Source: Methanobacteriota archaeon (lineage in GTDB: Archaea > Thermoplasmatota > Poseidoniia > Poseidoniales > Thalassarchaeaceae). From it: a stretch of 64,000 nucleotides of DNA. A model generated the notes under the pieces. The model made no database searches. It was given only the letters and a program-made list of their open reading frames with translations, and was not told where the DNA came from. A program made the position numbers and the translations under genes. Numbering within the stretch: position 1 is the first letter of the stretch; the number at the start of each line of letters is the position of its first letter. Location of the stretch: contig PBGH01000004.1 of NCBI GenBank assembly GCA_002720055.1, positions 9,076 to 73,075 on the forward strand, given 5' to 3'. Positions 8,962 to 17,146 of the stretch are shown piece by piece.

Positions 8962-10164
8962 ATGGTACAAGATCACTTTTCAGATATCGGTTGGCGACAA
9001 AAACTCGCGGATTTCGATGTTCCTATTTCGGTAGAAAACGATCCATTATTATCTGAAACTCTCTCAATGATTTTGGAAGGTAAAAGGATTCCAAATGAGC
9101 TAGGGGTGGAGTTGTACCGGGAATCATCTCTTCCCGCTCTAGCATCTCTGGCAGATTCAATAAAATTGTCAAGATTCGGAAAAAATATATTTTTTAATGA
9201 GAATCTTCATGTTAACACAACTAATGTCTGTGTACTTGCATGCCGGTTCTGTGCATTTAGAAGAGGCGCTAGAAGCGACGATGCTTATTCTCTTTCTCCC
9301 GAGGAATTTATTTCTCGGATTAGTCCATTTTCTGATATTATCGACGAGGTTCATGCAGTCGGGGGACTTCATCCTGATTGGACTATTGACAACTATGTTA
9401 GAATTTACGAGATGTCAAAAAAAGAATTCCCTCATATCAGTATAAAATCACTAACTGCTGTCGAGGTAAAACACCTCTCTATAAAGTCTGGGATTTCAGT
9501 TACCGAAACTCTAACAATCCTGAAAAGTGCCGGTTTAGACTCTCTCCCAGGAGGTGGAGCTGAAATCTTAGTGGATAAAATACGTGATAGGATTTGCAGA
9601 GGTAAAGAGACTTCATCTGAGTATCTGGAGATTCATGAGATAGCACATTCTTTGGGAATCCCCACGAATTGTACAATGCTTTTCGGGACTATAGAGTCGA
9701 TTGAAGATAGAGTTTCTCATCTGGATAAACTCCGGATCCAACAAGACTCCTCTTCGGGTTTCCAATGCTTCGTTCCATATCCTTTTCTTGAGGACAATAC
9801 TAGACTTCCAGAAGCTAGATTGGCTAGTGCTGATGAAATAATCAGAGTAATTTCCTTGTCCAGGATAATGCTTGACAATATCCCCCATATTAAAGCTTAC
9901 AGAATGAACATTGGTGACCACCTTGCGTCTATAGCAATTAATTCCGGAGCAGATGATATTGACGGTACTGTTGGACACGAAGAGATAATGCATGAGGCAG
10001 GTAGCGAGACTAGAGTTGATTATGATGGAAAAAAAATGGCACGGCTGATCTCCTCATCTGGATTAATTCCGGTAAAGAGAGACTCTACATACTCTTCGTT
10101 TATGAACATAGAATCTGAACCAGAGCACTTCAATTGGCCCCTCCCCATATTAGCAAGTGATTGA
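8962..10164 (+). CDS. mqnE: Aminofutalosine synthase (radical SAM)
   Basis: Joins 3-enolpyruvylbenzoate to the adenosyl group of SAM in the futalosine route to menaquinone. The radical-SAM cluster is CVLACRFC (C90, C94, C97). MqnE-type sequence follows: EVHAVGGLHPDWTIDNYV, SIKSLTAVEVKHL, LDSLPGGGAEILVD and a C-terminal GADDIDGTVGHEEIMHEAG. The last motif and the GGLHPD segment separate it from the paralogue MqnC at 49 kb. The gene runs into mqnA; its final codons AGT GAT TGA also form the ribosome-binding site for mqnA. The 400-aa length is normal. It is divergent from the transketolase pair. Confidence 0.93.
   Translation: MVQDHFSDIGWRQKLADFDVPISVENDPLLSETLSMILEGKRIPNELGVELYRESSLPALASLADSIKLSRFGKNIFFNENLHVNTTNVCVLACRFCAFRRGARSDDAYSLSPEEFISRISPFSDIIDEVHAVGGLHPDWTIDNYVRIYEMSKKEFPHISIKSLTAVEVKHLSIKSGISVTETLTILKSAGLDSLPGGGAEILVDKIRDRICRGKETSSEYLEIHEIAHSLGIPTNCTMLFGTIESIEDRVSHLDKLRIQQDSSSGFQCFVPYPFLEDNTRLPEARLASADEIIRVISLSRIMLDNIPHIKAYRMNIGDHLASIAINSGADDIDGTVGHEEIMHEAGSETRVDYDGKKMARLISSSGLIPVKRDSTYSSFMNIESEPEHFNWPLPILASD
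10156..10161 (+). promoter_or_regulatory. Shine-Dalgarno site for mqnA
   Basis: AGTGAT sits four bases before the mqnA ATG at 10166 and is complementary to the archaeal 16S 3' tail (anti-SD GGTGATC class). It encodes the last two residues (Ser-Asp) of MqnE. It argues that the in-frame GTG at 10157 is part of the binding site, not the start. Confidence 0.7.
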
Positions 10165-10165
10165 A

Positions 10166-10972
10166 ATGTCGTGGGAGAACGTTTTGGGTAGAGTATCATT
10201 CATCAATTGCGATCCAGTATTCCATAGTATCGGGGAAGAGTGGAAAGTTTTGGCAGCTCCGCCATCTTGGTTGACAGGCCATTTGCTGAGGAGGGACTGT
10301 ATCACTGCTCCAATCCCTACTGCAGATTTCGCACTCCATCATGACGAACTTGTTCTTCTACCGAATATCGGAATTGTCGGTAGGGAAAAGGTTGGCTCCG
10401 TACTTCTTTTTGGAAATAGGGACCTTGATTCAATGAGGGATATTGCATTGCCTTCCGACTCCTCTACTTCTAGAATGCTGATGCAGTGGATTTTGAAAAA
10501 TAGAAGACTTGATCCCAGATTCGTAGAGATGGGTCCAGATATAGACTCAATGCTAGAAAGATGTGATGGGGCATTGATTATTGGTGATAGAGCTATTTCC
10601 GCATCGCTCCAGTATCCCGACTTAGTTAAAATGGATTTAGGAAGGGAATGGTCAGAATTAACGGGATTTCCGATGGTTTTCGGAGTATTCGCCGCAAGAA
10701 AAGACTCACCGCAAAAAAAAGTTATCGAAGCTTGTAACGTTATGATAAATCAATATGAACAGTTTTTATCAGACAATGACGTAAAGAGTTCCGTCATCGC
10801 TTCGGCTTCAAAAAAAGTTGGTCTTACTGTAAGAAGAGTTGAGGAATATTTTGAGTCCGAAGTCTCCAATAAGCTGGAGAATGATTCGATAAGGGGCCTA
10901 AATCATTTCCTTGAAACCGTTTACGATATATCTTCAGAGGACTCATGGTTGGGAGTTAAGAATCACGAATAA
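10166..10972 (+). CDS. mqnA: Chorismate dehydratase
   Basis: First step of the futalosine pathway: removes water from chorismate to give 3-enolpyruvylbenzoate. The fold is a periplasmic-binding-protein-like MqnA/MqnD domain. It starts LGRVSFINCDPVFHSI, the counterpart of the VSYxNxxP start of MqnA, followed by PIPTADFALHHDELVLLPNIGIV and GSVLLFGNRDL. Downstream are SSTSRMLMQWIL and ALIIGDRAI, and FPMVFGVFAARKD. The 268-aa length fits. It begins one base after the mqnE stop, with a good Shine-Dalgarno site. The gene end overlaps the convergent HEAT-repeat gene by 10 bp. Its product is the co-substrate of MqnE encoded immediately upstream. Confidence 0.9.
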   Translation: MSWENVLGRVSFINCDPVFHSIGEEWKVLAAPPSWLTGHLLRRDCITAPIPTADFALHHDELVLLPNIGIVGREKVGSVLLFGNRDLDSMRDIALPSDSSTSRMLMQWILKNRRLDPRFVEMGPDIDSMLERCDGALIIGDRAISASLQYPDLVKMDLGREWSELTGFPMVFGVFAARKDSPQKKVIEACNVMINQYEQFLSDNDVKSSVIASASKKVGLTVRRVEEYFESEVSNKLENDSIRGLNHFLETVYDISSEDSWLGVKNHE

Positions 10973-11436
10973 TCAAGTTTCTTCCCCGAAACCCAGTTTA
11001 GAAGATCTATTGCAACCTCGCAAGATTCTGCGATTACTGCCTGCTCATCATTTACGAATTTTTCCAATGTTGACATTGCAGTCCTGTTTCCTATTGCTCC
11101 TAGCGCCTCCGCAGCCTCATGTCTGACCATCAAATCTTCGTCTAAGTCCTCTAGCCTTTCAATCAAACATGGCACTGCTCGATCATCTTGCATCTGACCA
11201 AGGACATAGGCAATCTCATGCTTGAGTAAGGCGGATTCCGAGCTGAAAGCTTTTGCAAGAGAATCAACGGCTTCACTCCCCCCGATGTTCCTCAAAGCGA
11301 ACAATGCCCTCATTCTTTGGAACATCCTCTCTTCCTCGTCACACAAAATATCTCGTAATTTCACTACTTCTTTGAAGTCGCTTGCAGGGGCGGGATCAAC
11401 AGATCCAAACTCGCTTACTTCTGGCTTTTCACTCAT
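10963..11436 (-). CDS. HEAT-repeat protein, half-length deoxyhypusine hydroxylase-like
   Basis: A 157-aa HEAT-repeat protein resembling one half of eukaryotic deoxyhypusine hydroxylase (DOHH), the di-iron enzyme that finishes hypusine on eIF5A. It has two His-Glu metal-ligand motifs, LLKHEIAYVLGQMQD and VRHEAAEALGAIG, 33 residues apart. That is the spacing I recall for the His-Glu pairs in each half of human DOHH. Flanking segments also match the family: MRALFALRNIGG before them and AESCEVAIDLLNW after. A full DOHH needs four such motifs, so this protein would have to dimerise. It follows mqnD on the same strand, spaced by a GGTGAG site; its N-terminal 30 residues are acidic linker. Substrate is inferred. 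Confidence 0.75.
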   Translation of the reverse strand: MSEKPEVSEFGSVDPAPASDFKEVVKLRDILCDEEERMFQRMRALFALRNIGGSEAVDSLAKAFSSESALLKHEIAYVLGQMQDDRAVPCLIERLEDLDEDLMVRHEAAEALGAIGNRTAMSTLEKFVNDEQAVIAESCEVAIDLLNWVSGKKLDYS

Positions 11437-11440
11437 ATAC

Positions 11441-12283
11441 TCACTCACCTATGAACTCAATCTTACTAGTATCGAAGTCTTCCCTTACTAGTCCAATTTC
11501 TTTTCCCCTTTCAAGAAAAATTCTAACAGCATTTCTCCCATCTTCTCCATAGTCAATTGTTCTCTGGTTAACATACATTCTGACGAACTTTTCATTTGTT
11601 TCTGCATCTATTCCTCTGCCCCACTTTCTTGCGAATTCCAGGGCAATTTCTGGATTTGAAAGTGAGTACTCGATACTCTTCTTGATGTCTGAAGAAATGC
11701 ATTCGCACAACTCCTCACCAAGATCCCTCCTAACTATATTCCCTCCCAGTGGAAGCGGAAGACCAGTCTCTTCTCTCCACCACTGTCCAAGATCAATCAC
11801 TAGCTTGGCTCCTTCTGATTTCCAGGTCAGCTGTCCTTCGTGAATTATTATCCCTGCATCTATTTCACCACTCATTACTCTAGGGAGTATTTCATCAAAA
11901 GCAACCTCTTTGGTGTTTACTTCGCCGAGGGCTAAGATTAACGCTAGATATGAACTTGTACTTTTACCAGGAACCGCTATCACACACTTACTCACTTCTT
12001 CAATAGTCATTTCCCGGTTAGAAATTAGAATCGGCCCATAACCCTCGCCCATTGAGGCTCCGCAATTCATTAACGCATATTTTTCTGATACCTTTGGGTA
12101 AGAGTGTATGCTCAATGCCGATACTTCGAAGTCTCCGTTTTCAGCATGATAATTTAAAGCATCGATATCTACTAGGGAATGCTCATACTCCCTTCCTTGG
12201 GTATCGAAAGATCCCTCTGTGAGTGCGTGAAACATGAATGCATCATCTGGATCGGGAGAATGCCCAATCCTAATCTTACTCAT
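11441..12283 (-). CDS. mqnD: 1,4-dihydroxy-6-naphthoate synthase
   Basis: Cleaves cyclic dehypoxanthine futalosine to 1,4-dihydroxy-6-naphthoate in menaquinone synthesis. The N-terminus MSKIRIGHSPDPDDAFMFHAL is the MqnD signature (SPCPNDTF in bacteria). It continues with DIDALNYHA, VSALSIHSYPKVS, GYGPILIS, the binding segment VAVPGKSTSSYLALIL-like (VIAVPGKSTSSYLA), and GIIIHEGQLTW with the conserved His. IDLGQWWREETGLPLPLGGNIV is near-universal in the family. ATG 12283 gives a family-like N-terminus of 280 aa; the open frame extends 23 codons further without similarity. It lies opposite mqnA, with the DOHH-like gene between them. Confidence 0.93.
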   Translation of the reverse strand: MSKIRIGHSPDPDDAFMFHALTEGSFDTQGREYEHSLVDIDALNYHAENGDFEVSALSIHSYPKVSEKYALMNCGASMGEGYGPILISNREMTIEEVSKCVIAVPGKSTSSYLALILALGEVNTKEVAFDEILPRVMSGEIDAGIIIHEGQLTWKSEGAKLVIDLGQWWREETGLPLPLGGNIVRRDLGEELCECISSDIKKSIEYSLSNPEIALEFARKWGRGIDAETNEKFVRMYVNQRTIDYGEDGRNAVRIFLERGKEIGLVREDFDTSKIEFIGE

Positions 12284-12361
12284 GCCTTCTTCCATGTCTG
12301 TTCGGCTGCTATTTGGTTGAAATGCATTTGCTTTGTGATTTCTGCCACGCAATCATGAATA

Positions 12362-12580
12362 ATGATGACAGAACGGTTTAGGAATATGCCAGACCCAAAC
12401 AAGCTGTCTACTGCATCCGGGCAATTAGGTCCAGTTTGTTCAATTACCGGAAAGGCACTCAAGTTTTCAGAGGCTATAGTTTTGGATAACGAATATGTAT
12501 GTTGGGAGGCATATGTAGAAAAAACCGGCGCTTCTTCTTCATCAGAGGGAAAGGAAGTGGAAGGATTGAAACTAGATTGA
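12362..12580 (+). CDS. Small hypothetical protein upstream of primase
   Basis: A 72-aa reading frame from ATG ATG, ending directly before the extended primase frame. The centre reads CSITGKALKFSEAIVLDNEYVCWEAYVEKTG, a small folded-looking unit with two Cys about 25 residues apart. The tail is Ser/Glu-rich. Its codon use looks like its neighbours and it fills the whole gap between divergent mqnD and priS. Function unknown. It might be a small metal-binding or disulfide-containing partner co-transcribed with priS, but nothing in the sequence proves that. Confidence 0.5.
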   Translation: MMTERFRNMPDPNKLSTASGQLGPVCSITGKALKFSEAIVLDNEYVCWEAYVEKTGASSSSEGKEVEGLKLD

Positions 12581-12616
12581 TTGAAAACTTATTTCCCGAC
12601 TGCAAAAATAAGTATC

Positions 12617-13819
12617 ATGGCCGAGGGTTGGAGCAGGTTCGCTCTTCGCTTTTCAGACTACTACGATTCTTTGAATGTTGAATCTATTTGGACACCTCCA
12701 AGACTAAGAAATAGAGAATGGATGTTCATTCCTTGGGGAGGAGCCCCACCAATTAGACATAGGTCATTCTCAGACAAGACTGCACTCCAGTCATTTCTCC
12801 GAACTAGATCGCCACATTCATGCTTTCACAGCACTGCATACTATCAAGATCCTTCAAGAGGGAAAATGGTAGAAAAGGGCTGGCTCGGAGCTGATCTGAT
12901 CTTTGATTTAGATGGCGACCATCTTCCAGGAGTGAGCGATAATGATTTCCCGTTGATGATTGAGACTATTCAAGGTCAAGCGTGGAGACTTTGGAACGAA
13001 TTCCTTGAACCCGAGTTTGGTTTCAAAGAAGAACACGTGCAGACAACGTTTTCTGGACACAGGGGATTTCATATTCACATAAGGGATCCTAAATCAATGC
13101 ATTTGGATTCTAATGCTAGAAGGGAGATTGTGAACTACATACGAGGTGAGGGAATAGACATTCAATCAACTATACACGATAAATCTGGCTGGGGGCGTAG
13201 AGCCTTAGAAGGAATAGACTCTACTCTGGAAAAACTGTCCAAACTTTCTTCTCCCGGCGAAGAAAAAAAGTCAACTTCCAAGGAACTTCACAATATCCTT
13301 ACTACTAGGGCTAATTCACCCAATGTATCATTGAGGTCTACCTCGATTTCTAGCATTGTAGAGCTATCAAAACTAGCAACGTCCCGGGATCGAATCGATC
13401 GTCTAAAGAAAAATCCAGAGTTAATGGTATTCGGTGAAAAATGTACGCCAATATTCTGGGAACTGGTAAAAGGTGACACTTCCGTTGTAATGGGAACTGC
13501 CGGAGAGACTGACGAGGTCGTAACTGTGGACACAAAAAGAGTGATTCGTTGGGTGGGTAGTCTCCATGGAAAATCTGGTATGAGAGTTACAGAATTTCCA
13601 TTATCACGACTAGATCCAGATACTAGTAGGTCCTTCGATCCACTTTCCGAGGCGGTTGTATTCAAAGGCGATTCTCTCAGGGTCAATATCGTTGTGGATG
13701 ATGCAGTTGCAAGAATCAATGAAGAATCTCTTGAAATCAATGCCGGTGATCAAATTGAAGTATCTGAATCAATGGCTATGTTTCTGTGTTTGAAAGGTTG
13801 GGCCACACTTAGTAGCTAG
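12617..13819 (+). CDS. priS: DNA primase small (catalytic) subunit
   Basis: Archaeal/eukaryotic primase catalytic subunit that synthesises primers for replication with PriL, which is not in this window. The catalytic acidic triad appears in WLGADLIFDLDGDHLPG (Asp about 97 and 99), and the conserved His motif is FSGHRGFHIHIRDP. The N-terminal WSRFALRFSDYYD and the downstream DIQSTIHDKSGWGRRALEG match the family. ATG 12617 is used (400 aa); an in-frame TTG at 12581 abuts the upstream gene and would add 12 residues. The central part contains a low-similarity Ser/Lys linker (about residues 205-245). Confidence 0.92.
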   Translation: MAEGWSRFALRFSDYYDSLNVESIWTPPRLRNREWMFIPWGGAPPIRHRSFSDKTALQSFLRTRSPHSCFHSTAYYQDPSRGKMVEKGWLGADLIFDLDGDHLPGVSDNDFPLMIETIQGQAWRLWNEFLEPEFGFKEEHVQTTFSGHRGFHIHIRDPKSMHLDSNARREIVNYIRGEGIDIQSTIHDKSGWGRRALEGIDSTLEKLSKLSSPGEEKKSTSKELHNILTTRANSPNVSLRSTSISSIVELSKLATSRDRIDRLKKNPELMVFGEKCTPIFWELVKGDTSVVMGTAGETDEVVTVDTKRVIRWVGSLHGKSGMRVTEFPLSRLDPDTSRSFDPLSEAVVFKGDSLRVNIVVDDAVARINEESLEINAGDQIEVSESMAMFLCLKGWATLSS

Positions 13820-13823
13820 TCCG

Positions 13824-13885
13824 TATTATTCAATTTACAGAATAATTGAAGCATTAAGGATATTATTCACAGAATATTGAATAAT
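13824..13885. repeat. Two tandem AT-rich palindromes upstream of the EF-hand gene
   Basis: Two related inverted repeats start 37 bp apart. Copy 1 (13824-13850) has arms TTCAATT and AATTGAA around TACAGAAT. Copy 2 (13861-13885) has arms ATTATTCA and TGAATAAT around CAGAATAT. Both begin TATTATTCA and contain ACAGAATA. The pair fills the gap between priS and the downstream gene. They could be operator sites for a dimeric regulator, a promoter region, or a transcript-end hairpin for priS; copy 2 ends only 21 bp before the GTG start. Confidence 0.55.
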
Positions 13886-13905
13886 GGTGGTCTCGAGTAG
13901 AAGTT

Positions 13906-14889
13906 GTGGTCGACCCTCTGGATGACGTAGACTCTCTGGAAGAAGCTTTGGACGAGTTACCCCCCCTTCCGCCAGGAATAATGCCCCCTGGGCCTCCAGA
14001 TAAGCCTCTTCCGCCAGAATTTGATCTCCCTCCGCCAGGCCTACCACCACATCCTCCACAATTCGGACTTAATCCCCAATCGGCCAGTGATGGGGACCTT
14101 TTGGATGCGGCAAACTCCCTAGAAACTACTAGAGACCCCCTCCCTCTCGACTCACCTTCAGATTTCAAATCTGTATGGGAGAGGAGGAAGACCACAGATC
14201 CCGCAGTTTCTAGCGATTCTAGACATAGCATTTACGATCGTATCAATAGAATATCCTCTGGCAAGGGGGATAGTCTGATGGACAGATACGCAGATAGATT
14301 CGGTTCTGACTTAGACAGAGAGATCATAGTGCTGAGGAAAAAAGAGCAGGATGATTTGACCTCAATTAAACCAAAGGTGGAACTAATTTCTGCCCCTAGT
14401 AATACAGAGATGACATTACCAGAATTTCTAGAGGCCATGGATGATGATGATTTCGTGACTAGGGTCGCCGAGAAAACCGGAGTTTCTGTAGATAAGATAG
14501 ACGAGTTAGATATCGATTCTATGCAGAAATTTTTCGACAAAGCAGACACCGATAACTCTGGATCCTTAGATTTCGACGAATTCGTAAATGGCATTATTGA
14601 TAGTTTCAGAAGCTATGATGAGGATTTCACGCATTTCTTCAATGTAGTCAATGGCCTATTAGGAGAGCTACCTGATAGCGTTGCAAATAGTTTCATTGAA
14701 TCTGATGACTTCGAGTTATTCAAAGAAATCGGTGCAGACCCGAGCTCCTCAGAAATGTCGGTTAGGGGAAATTTCTTCACGATGGTTAATGAACTGCTTG
14801 TTGACCTGCCAGAGCCGGTAATGAATAGGTTCACCGATTCGCAGGATTTTGAATTATACAAGTTGATTGCTGAAAGGTATGGTGAATAA
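13906..14889 (+). CDS. Acidic EF-hand protein with proline-rich N-terminus and C-terminal tandem repeat
   Basis: A 327-aa protein, GTG start, no signal peptide. Residues 18-57 are a Pro-rich low-complexity stretch (PPLPPGIMPPGPPDKP and similar). Residues 170-210 form an acidic helix pair leading into one canonical EF-hand loop, DTDNSGSLDFDE (214-225), with Asp, Asp, Ser, Asp and Glu at loop positions 1, 3, 5, 9 and 12, so calcium binding is likely. Residues about 244-276 and 290-322 are two copies of a motif with consensus FFxxVNxLLxxLPxxVxNxFxxSxDFELxKxI. The gene overlaps the next, membrane-protein gene by 11 bp, suggesting the two work together. Family and role are not recognised. Confidence 0.7.
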   Translation: MVDPLDDVDSLEEALDELPPLPPGIMPPGPPDKPLPPEFDLPPPGLPPHPPQFGLNPQSASDGDLLDAANSLETTRDPLPLDSPSDFKSVWERRKTTDPAVSSDSRHSIYDRINRISSGKGDSLMDRYADRFGSDLDREIIVLRKKEQDDLTSIKPKVELISAPSNTEMTLPEFLEAMDDDDFVTRVAEKTGVSVDKIDELDIDSMQKFFDKADTDNSGSLDFDEFVNGIIDSFRSYDEDFTHFFNVVNGLLGELPDSVANSFIESDDFELFKEIGADPSSSEMSVRGNFFTMVNELLVDLPEPVMNRFTDSQDFELYKLIAERYGE

Positions 14890-15703
14890 ATTGGGTTTGC
14901 TAGAGAAGGCAGATCAGCTTAAGTCAGAAAAACCTGCGGCCGAGGCTCCTGAACCCGTTACCCCAATACCAGAGGCAAAGGCAGCTGAACCAGCTGCAGT
15001 GGCTCCTGTTAAACCAAAAAAGGAGAAGAGGAGAAGCCGGCGTAGAGAGAAGAAAGCCAAACCTCCAAAAGAAAAAAAGATAAGAGTAGCGAAGATTTTG
15101 CCTGATGGGTTCGAGGAGGCCTCAAATGGTCAGAAATCTTTGCGAAAAATTTCTGATTTTACCATTTCATGGGGGTGGGCAGTACCGATAATTGCCCTTT
15201 TTGCCTGGGGTTCTACTTCTGATCTAACATATCTAATTGTGTTGGGCCTTTTACTGACCATATTCAATGTAGCAGTCATGCCTTCTCAGACATCTCGTAC
15301 AATGGGTAATTGGGTTAGTCGGACCACATATGTCAACTCAAAGTCAGAAGTTCCACATTTCTCATATATTTTCTTAAAGAGCCTGACATTCCCATTAATC
15401 CTTTTCGGCTTGATAATGTTCTTCTTCGTTCCTTCAACTGGAATTTCTACCTCTGCTGGCAAGGTTTTCCTAGTAATGGGAGTTTTCTCGATACTTCCTC
15501 CATTAATTGATTACATATTCTACAGGCTGAAAAAGGACAATCTCGGTCTGTGGGACACTCTTTATGGAGGCGTATGGATGGTTCGAACAAAGAAGGCCGC
15601 CCAAGCAAAGGGTTGGCTGAAGAGGCTTGAACAACTGGGAGATTACACCGAAGCTCAGGGTTGGTGGGCTGAGAAGGATGCTGAAACCGACTCCGAAAAT
15701 TAG
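14879..15703 (+). CDS. RDD-like membrane protein with charged N-terminal tail
   Basis: A 274-aa membrane protein. Residues about 10-80 are Ala/Pro/Lys/Glu-rich and disordered, with a strongly basic patch (KPKKEKRRSRRREKKAK). Four hydrophobic segments follow between residues about 100 and 220. The C-terminal end, KKDNLGLWDTLYGGVWMVRTKK, looks like the RDD-family ending (GLhDllaGTvVv), and TMGNWVSRTTYVN resembles its earlier Gly motif, so an RDD-type domain is likely though distant. The ATG overlaps the stop of the EF-hand gene, a sign of coupled translation. The RDD family is poorly understood; transport has been proposed for some members. Confidence 0.65.
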   Translation: MVNKLGLLEKADQLKSEKPAAEAPEPVTPIPEAKAAEPAAVAPVKPKKEKRRSRRREKKAKPPKEKKIRVAKILPDGFEEASNGQKSLRKISDFTISWGWAVPIIALFAWGSTSDLTYLIVLGLLLTIFNVAVMPSQTSRTMGNWVSRTTYVNSKSEVPHFSYIFLKSLTFPLILFGLIMFFFVPSTGISTSAGKVFLVMGVFSILPPLIDYIFYRLKKDNLGLWDTLYGGVWMVRTKKAAQAKGWLKRLEQLGDYTEAQGWWAEKDAETDSEN

Positions 15704-15751
15704 ATTTTTGACACATTGGAAAATCTTCTTCTTCACACTTCTTAAATTAAA

Positions 15752-17047
15752 TCACGTTTCACCCAACAATATTCCCCCACTGATTAGCATAACTAGTAGT
15801 CCAATTATCATTACTATAGCTATAACGTGGCAAAATATCGCAAAGACGATCTGATGATTCTTATTTTTCATTTCGTTGTAAGGGTAAATCTTTACCACCT
15901 CTTCATAACCACCCTTCAGTCCAAAAAACACTCTAAAATATGATGCGCGCCTGATAATCTCAAAGCAAACCAAGACCCCGATTAGTACCAATATCGTCCC
16001 GATAGCAAGGCCGATATAGTATCCGAAACCAACAAATCTTAGAATCCCTATGAGAAGGATCGTTAGATGGAGATGTACAATATACGTCGGATAAACGGCC
16101 TCGTTAAGATATGAAAGCCACTTGTTTGGTTTGTTGAGGTATTTAGAAGCCCAACTGAAGATAAACAAGCACCAAAACCACGAATGTAGAGATTGAACGA
16201 CAGTAGCGACAGTAGCACCGACCGAAAAAGGTGCGTAACCATCTTTCTCCCAACCACCTTGCATTACATTAGGTACGTTTGAAATATTCTCCATTACTAG
16301 CCAAAGAACTACTAAAATTGGTGTGACAATAGTAGTGGTGATGCGAATCTTGTCTAACGCTTCGTAATAATCCTCTTTAGCGGAAATCAGCAGATATCCA
16401 AACAAGAAAAATAGAAAATATCGTGGGAATTCCCACCACATTCCAACTTCGCCAAATGCCCATGGTTTGAACAATATTCCATTGATTACGAGAATGAGAG
16501 GTGGCAGTAGTAGTATCCCAAGGCCTTGACGAATACCAAGAATTGTACGAACAAATCCAACTATCCTGCCTTCTGGGTTATTGTTAACGTGGGCGAATAG
16601 CGGTGTGAGAATAATTGAATATATTAGCAGATTATAGATAAACCAAAGGTGCCAATAGGGCATGTTATCCTGTCCAGGAAATATCTCAAACAAACCGAAC
16701 ATGGTGTTTATTGGCGTAAATATTCCAAAGAAAAGTATGAATGTCCCAAAAATTAATGGCCACCCAAGTCTAATACATCGTTCATTGACATAAGTCCTCC
16801 ATGTTCGTCGTCGAAAAGCGAATGCGGACCCCATACCAGAAATTACAAACAGCGCTGCAAGACGCCATTGGTGCATAACTGCAACTACTATGAATAGTGG
16901 AACATTTAAAATTTCAAAGATACCACTTCCTTCCTCTAGTTGATCAAGGGAGAAGACGGCATAGTGAAACCAAATGAGTAATCCAAATAGCATCACACGT
17001 AGCCAATCAATATCATGCTGTCGAGCCTTTTGTATTCCAGGACTCAT
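15752..17047 (-). CDS. Acyltransferase 3 family membrane protein
   Basis: A 431-aa polytopic protein of the acyltransferase-3 (OafA/OpgC/NRF-6) family, which moves acyl groups onto sugars or other extracytoplasmic substrates. The N-terminus KARQHDIDWLRVMLFGLLIWFHYAVF is the family start (D-LR-h, then a conserved His in the first membrane segment). RLAALFVISGMGSAFAFRRR is the second conserved block. About ten hydrophobic segments follow, including YPTYIVHLHLTILLI near the end, another family hallmark. ATG 17047 is used; the frame continues 27 codons upstream without similarity. It has no sugar-polymer genes beside it, so the substrate is unknown. It is a candidate for surface glycan or lipid decoration. 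Confidence 0.82.
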   Translation of the reverse strand: MSPGIQKARQHDIDWLRVMLFGLLIWFHYAVFSLDQLEEGSGIFEILNVPLFIVVAVMHQWRLAALFVISGMGSAFAFRRRTWRTYVNERCIRLGWPLIFGTFILFFGIFTPINTMFGLFEIFPGQDNMPYWHLWFIYNLLIYSIILTPLFAHVNNNPEGRIVGFVRTILGIRQGLGILLLPPLILVINGILFKPWAFGEVGMWWEFPRYFLFFLFGYLLISAKEDYYEALDKIRITTTIVTPILVVLWLVMENISNVPNVMQGGWEKDGYAPFSVGATVATVVQSLHSWFWCLFIFSWASKYLNKPNKWLSYLNEAVYPTYIVHLHLTILLIGILRFVGFGYYIGLAIGTILVLIGVLVCFEIIRRASYFRVFFGLKGGYEEVVKIYPYNEMKNKNHQIVFAIFCHVIAIVMIIGLLVMLISGGILLGET

Positions 17048-17146
17048 CTGATTGTATTTGCATGAGCTCTCCACGATAGCTCTTTGGATAAACGAATTTA
17101 TGCTGATAATATGTGGATGTCTAATCAAGAGACACCTATGAAATCA

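Noticed and set aside
13863..14231. Gly-rich 122-aa frame on the minus strand
   Set aside because: It is the reverse reading of the proline-rich codons of the EF-hand gene.
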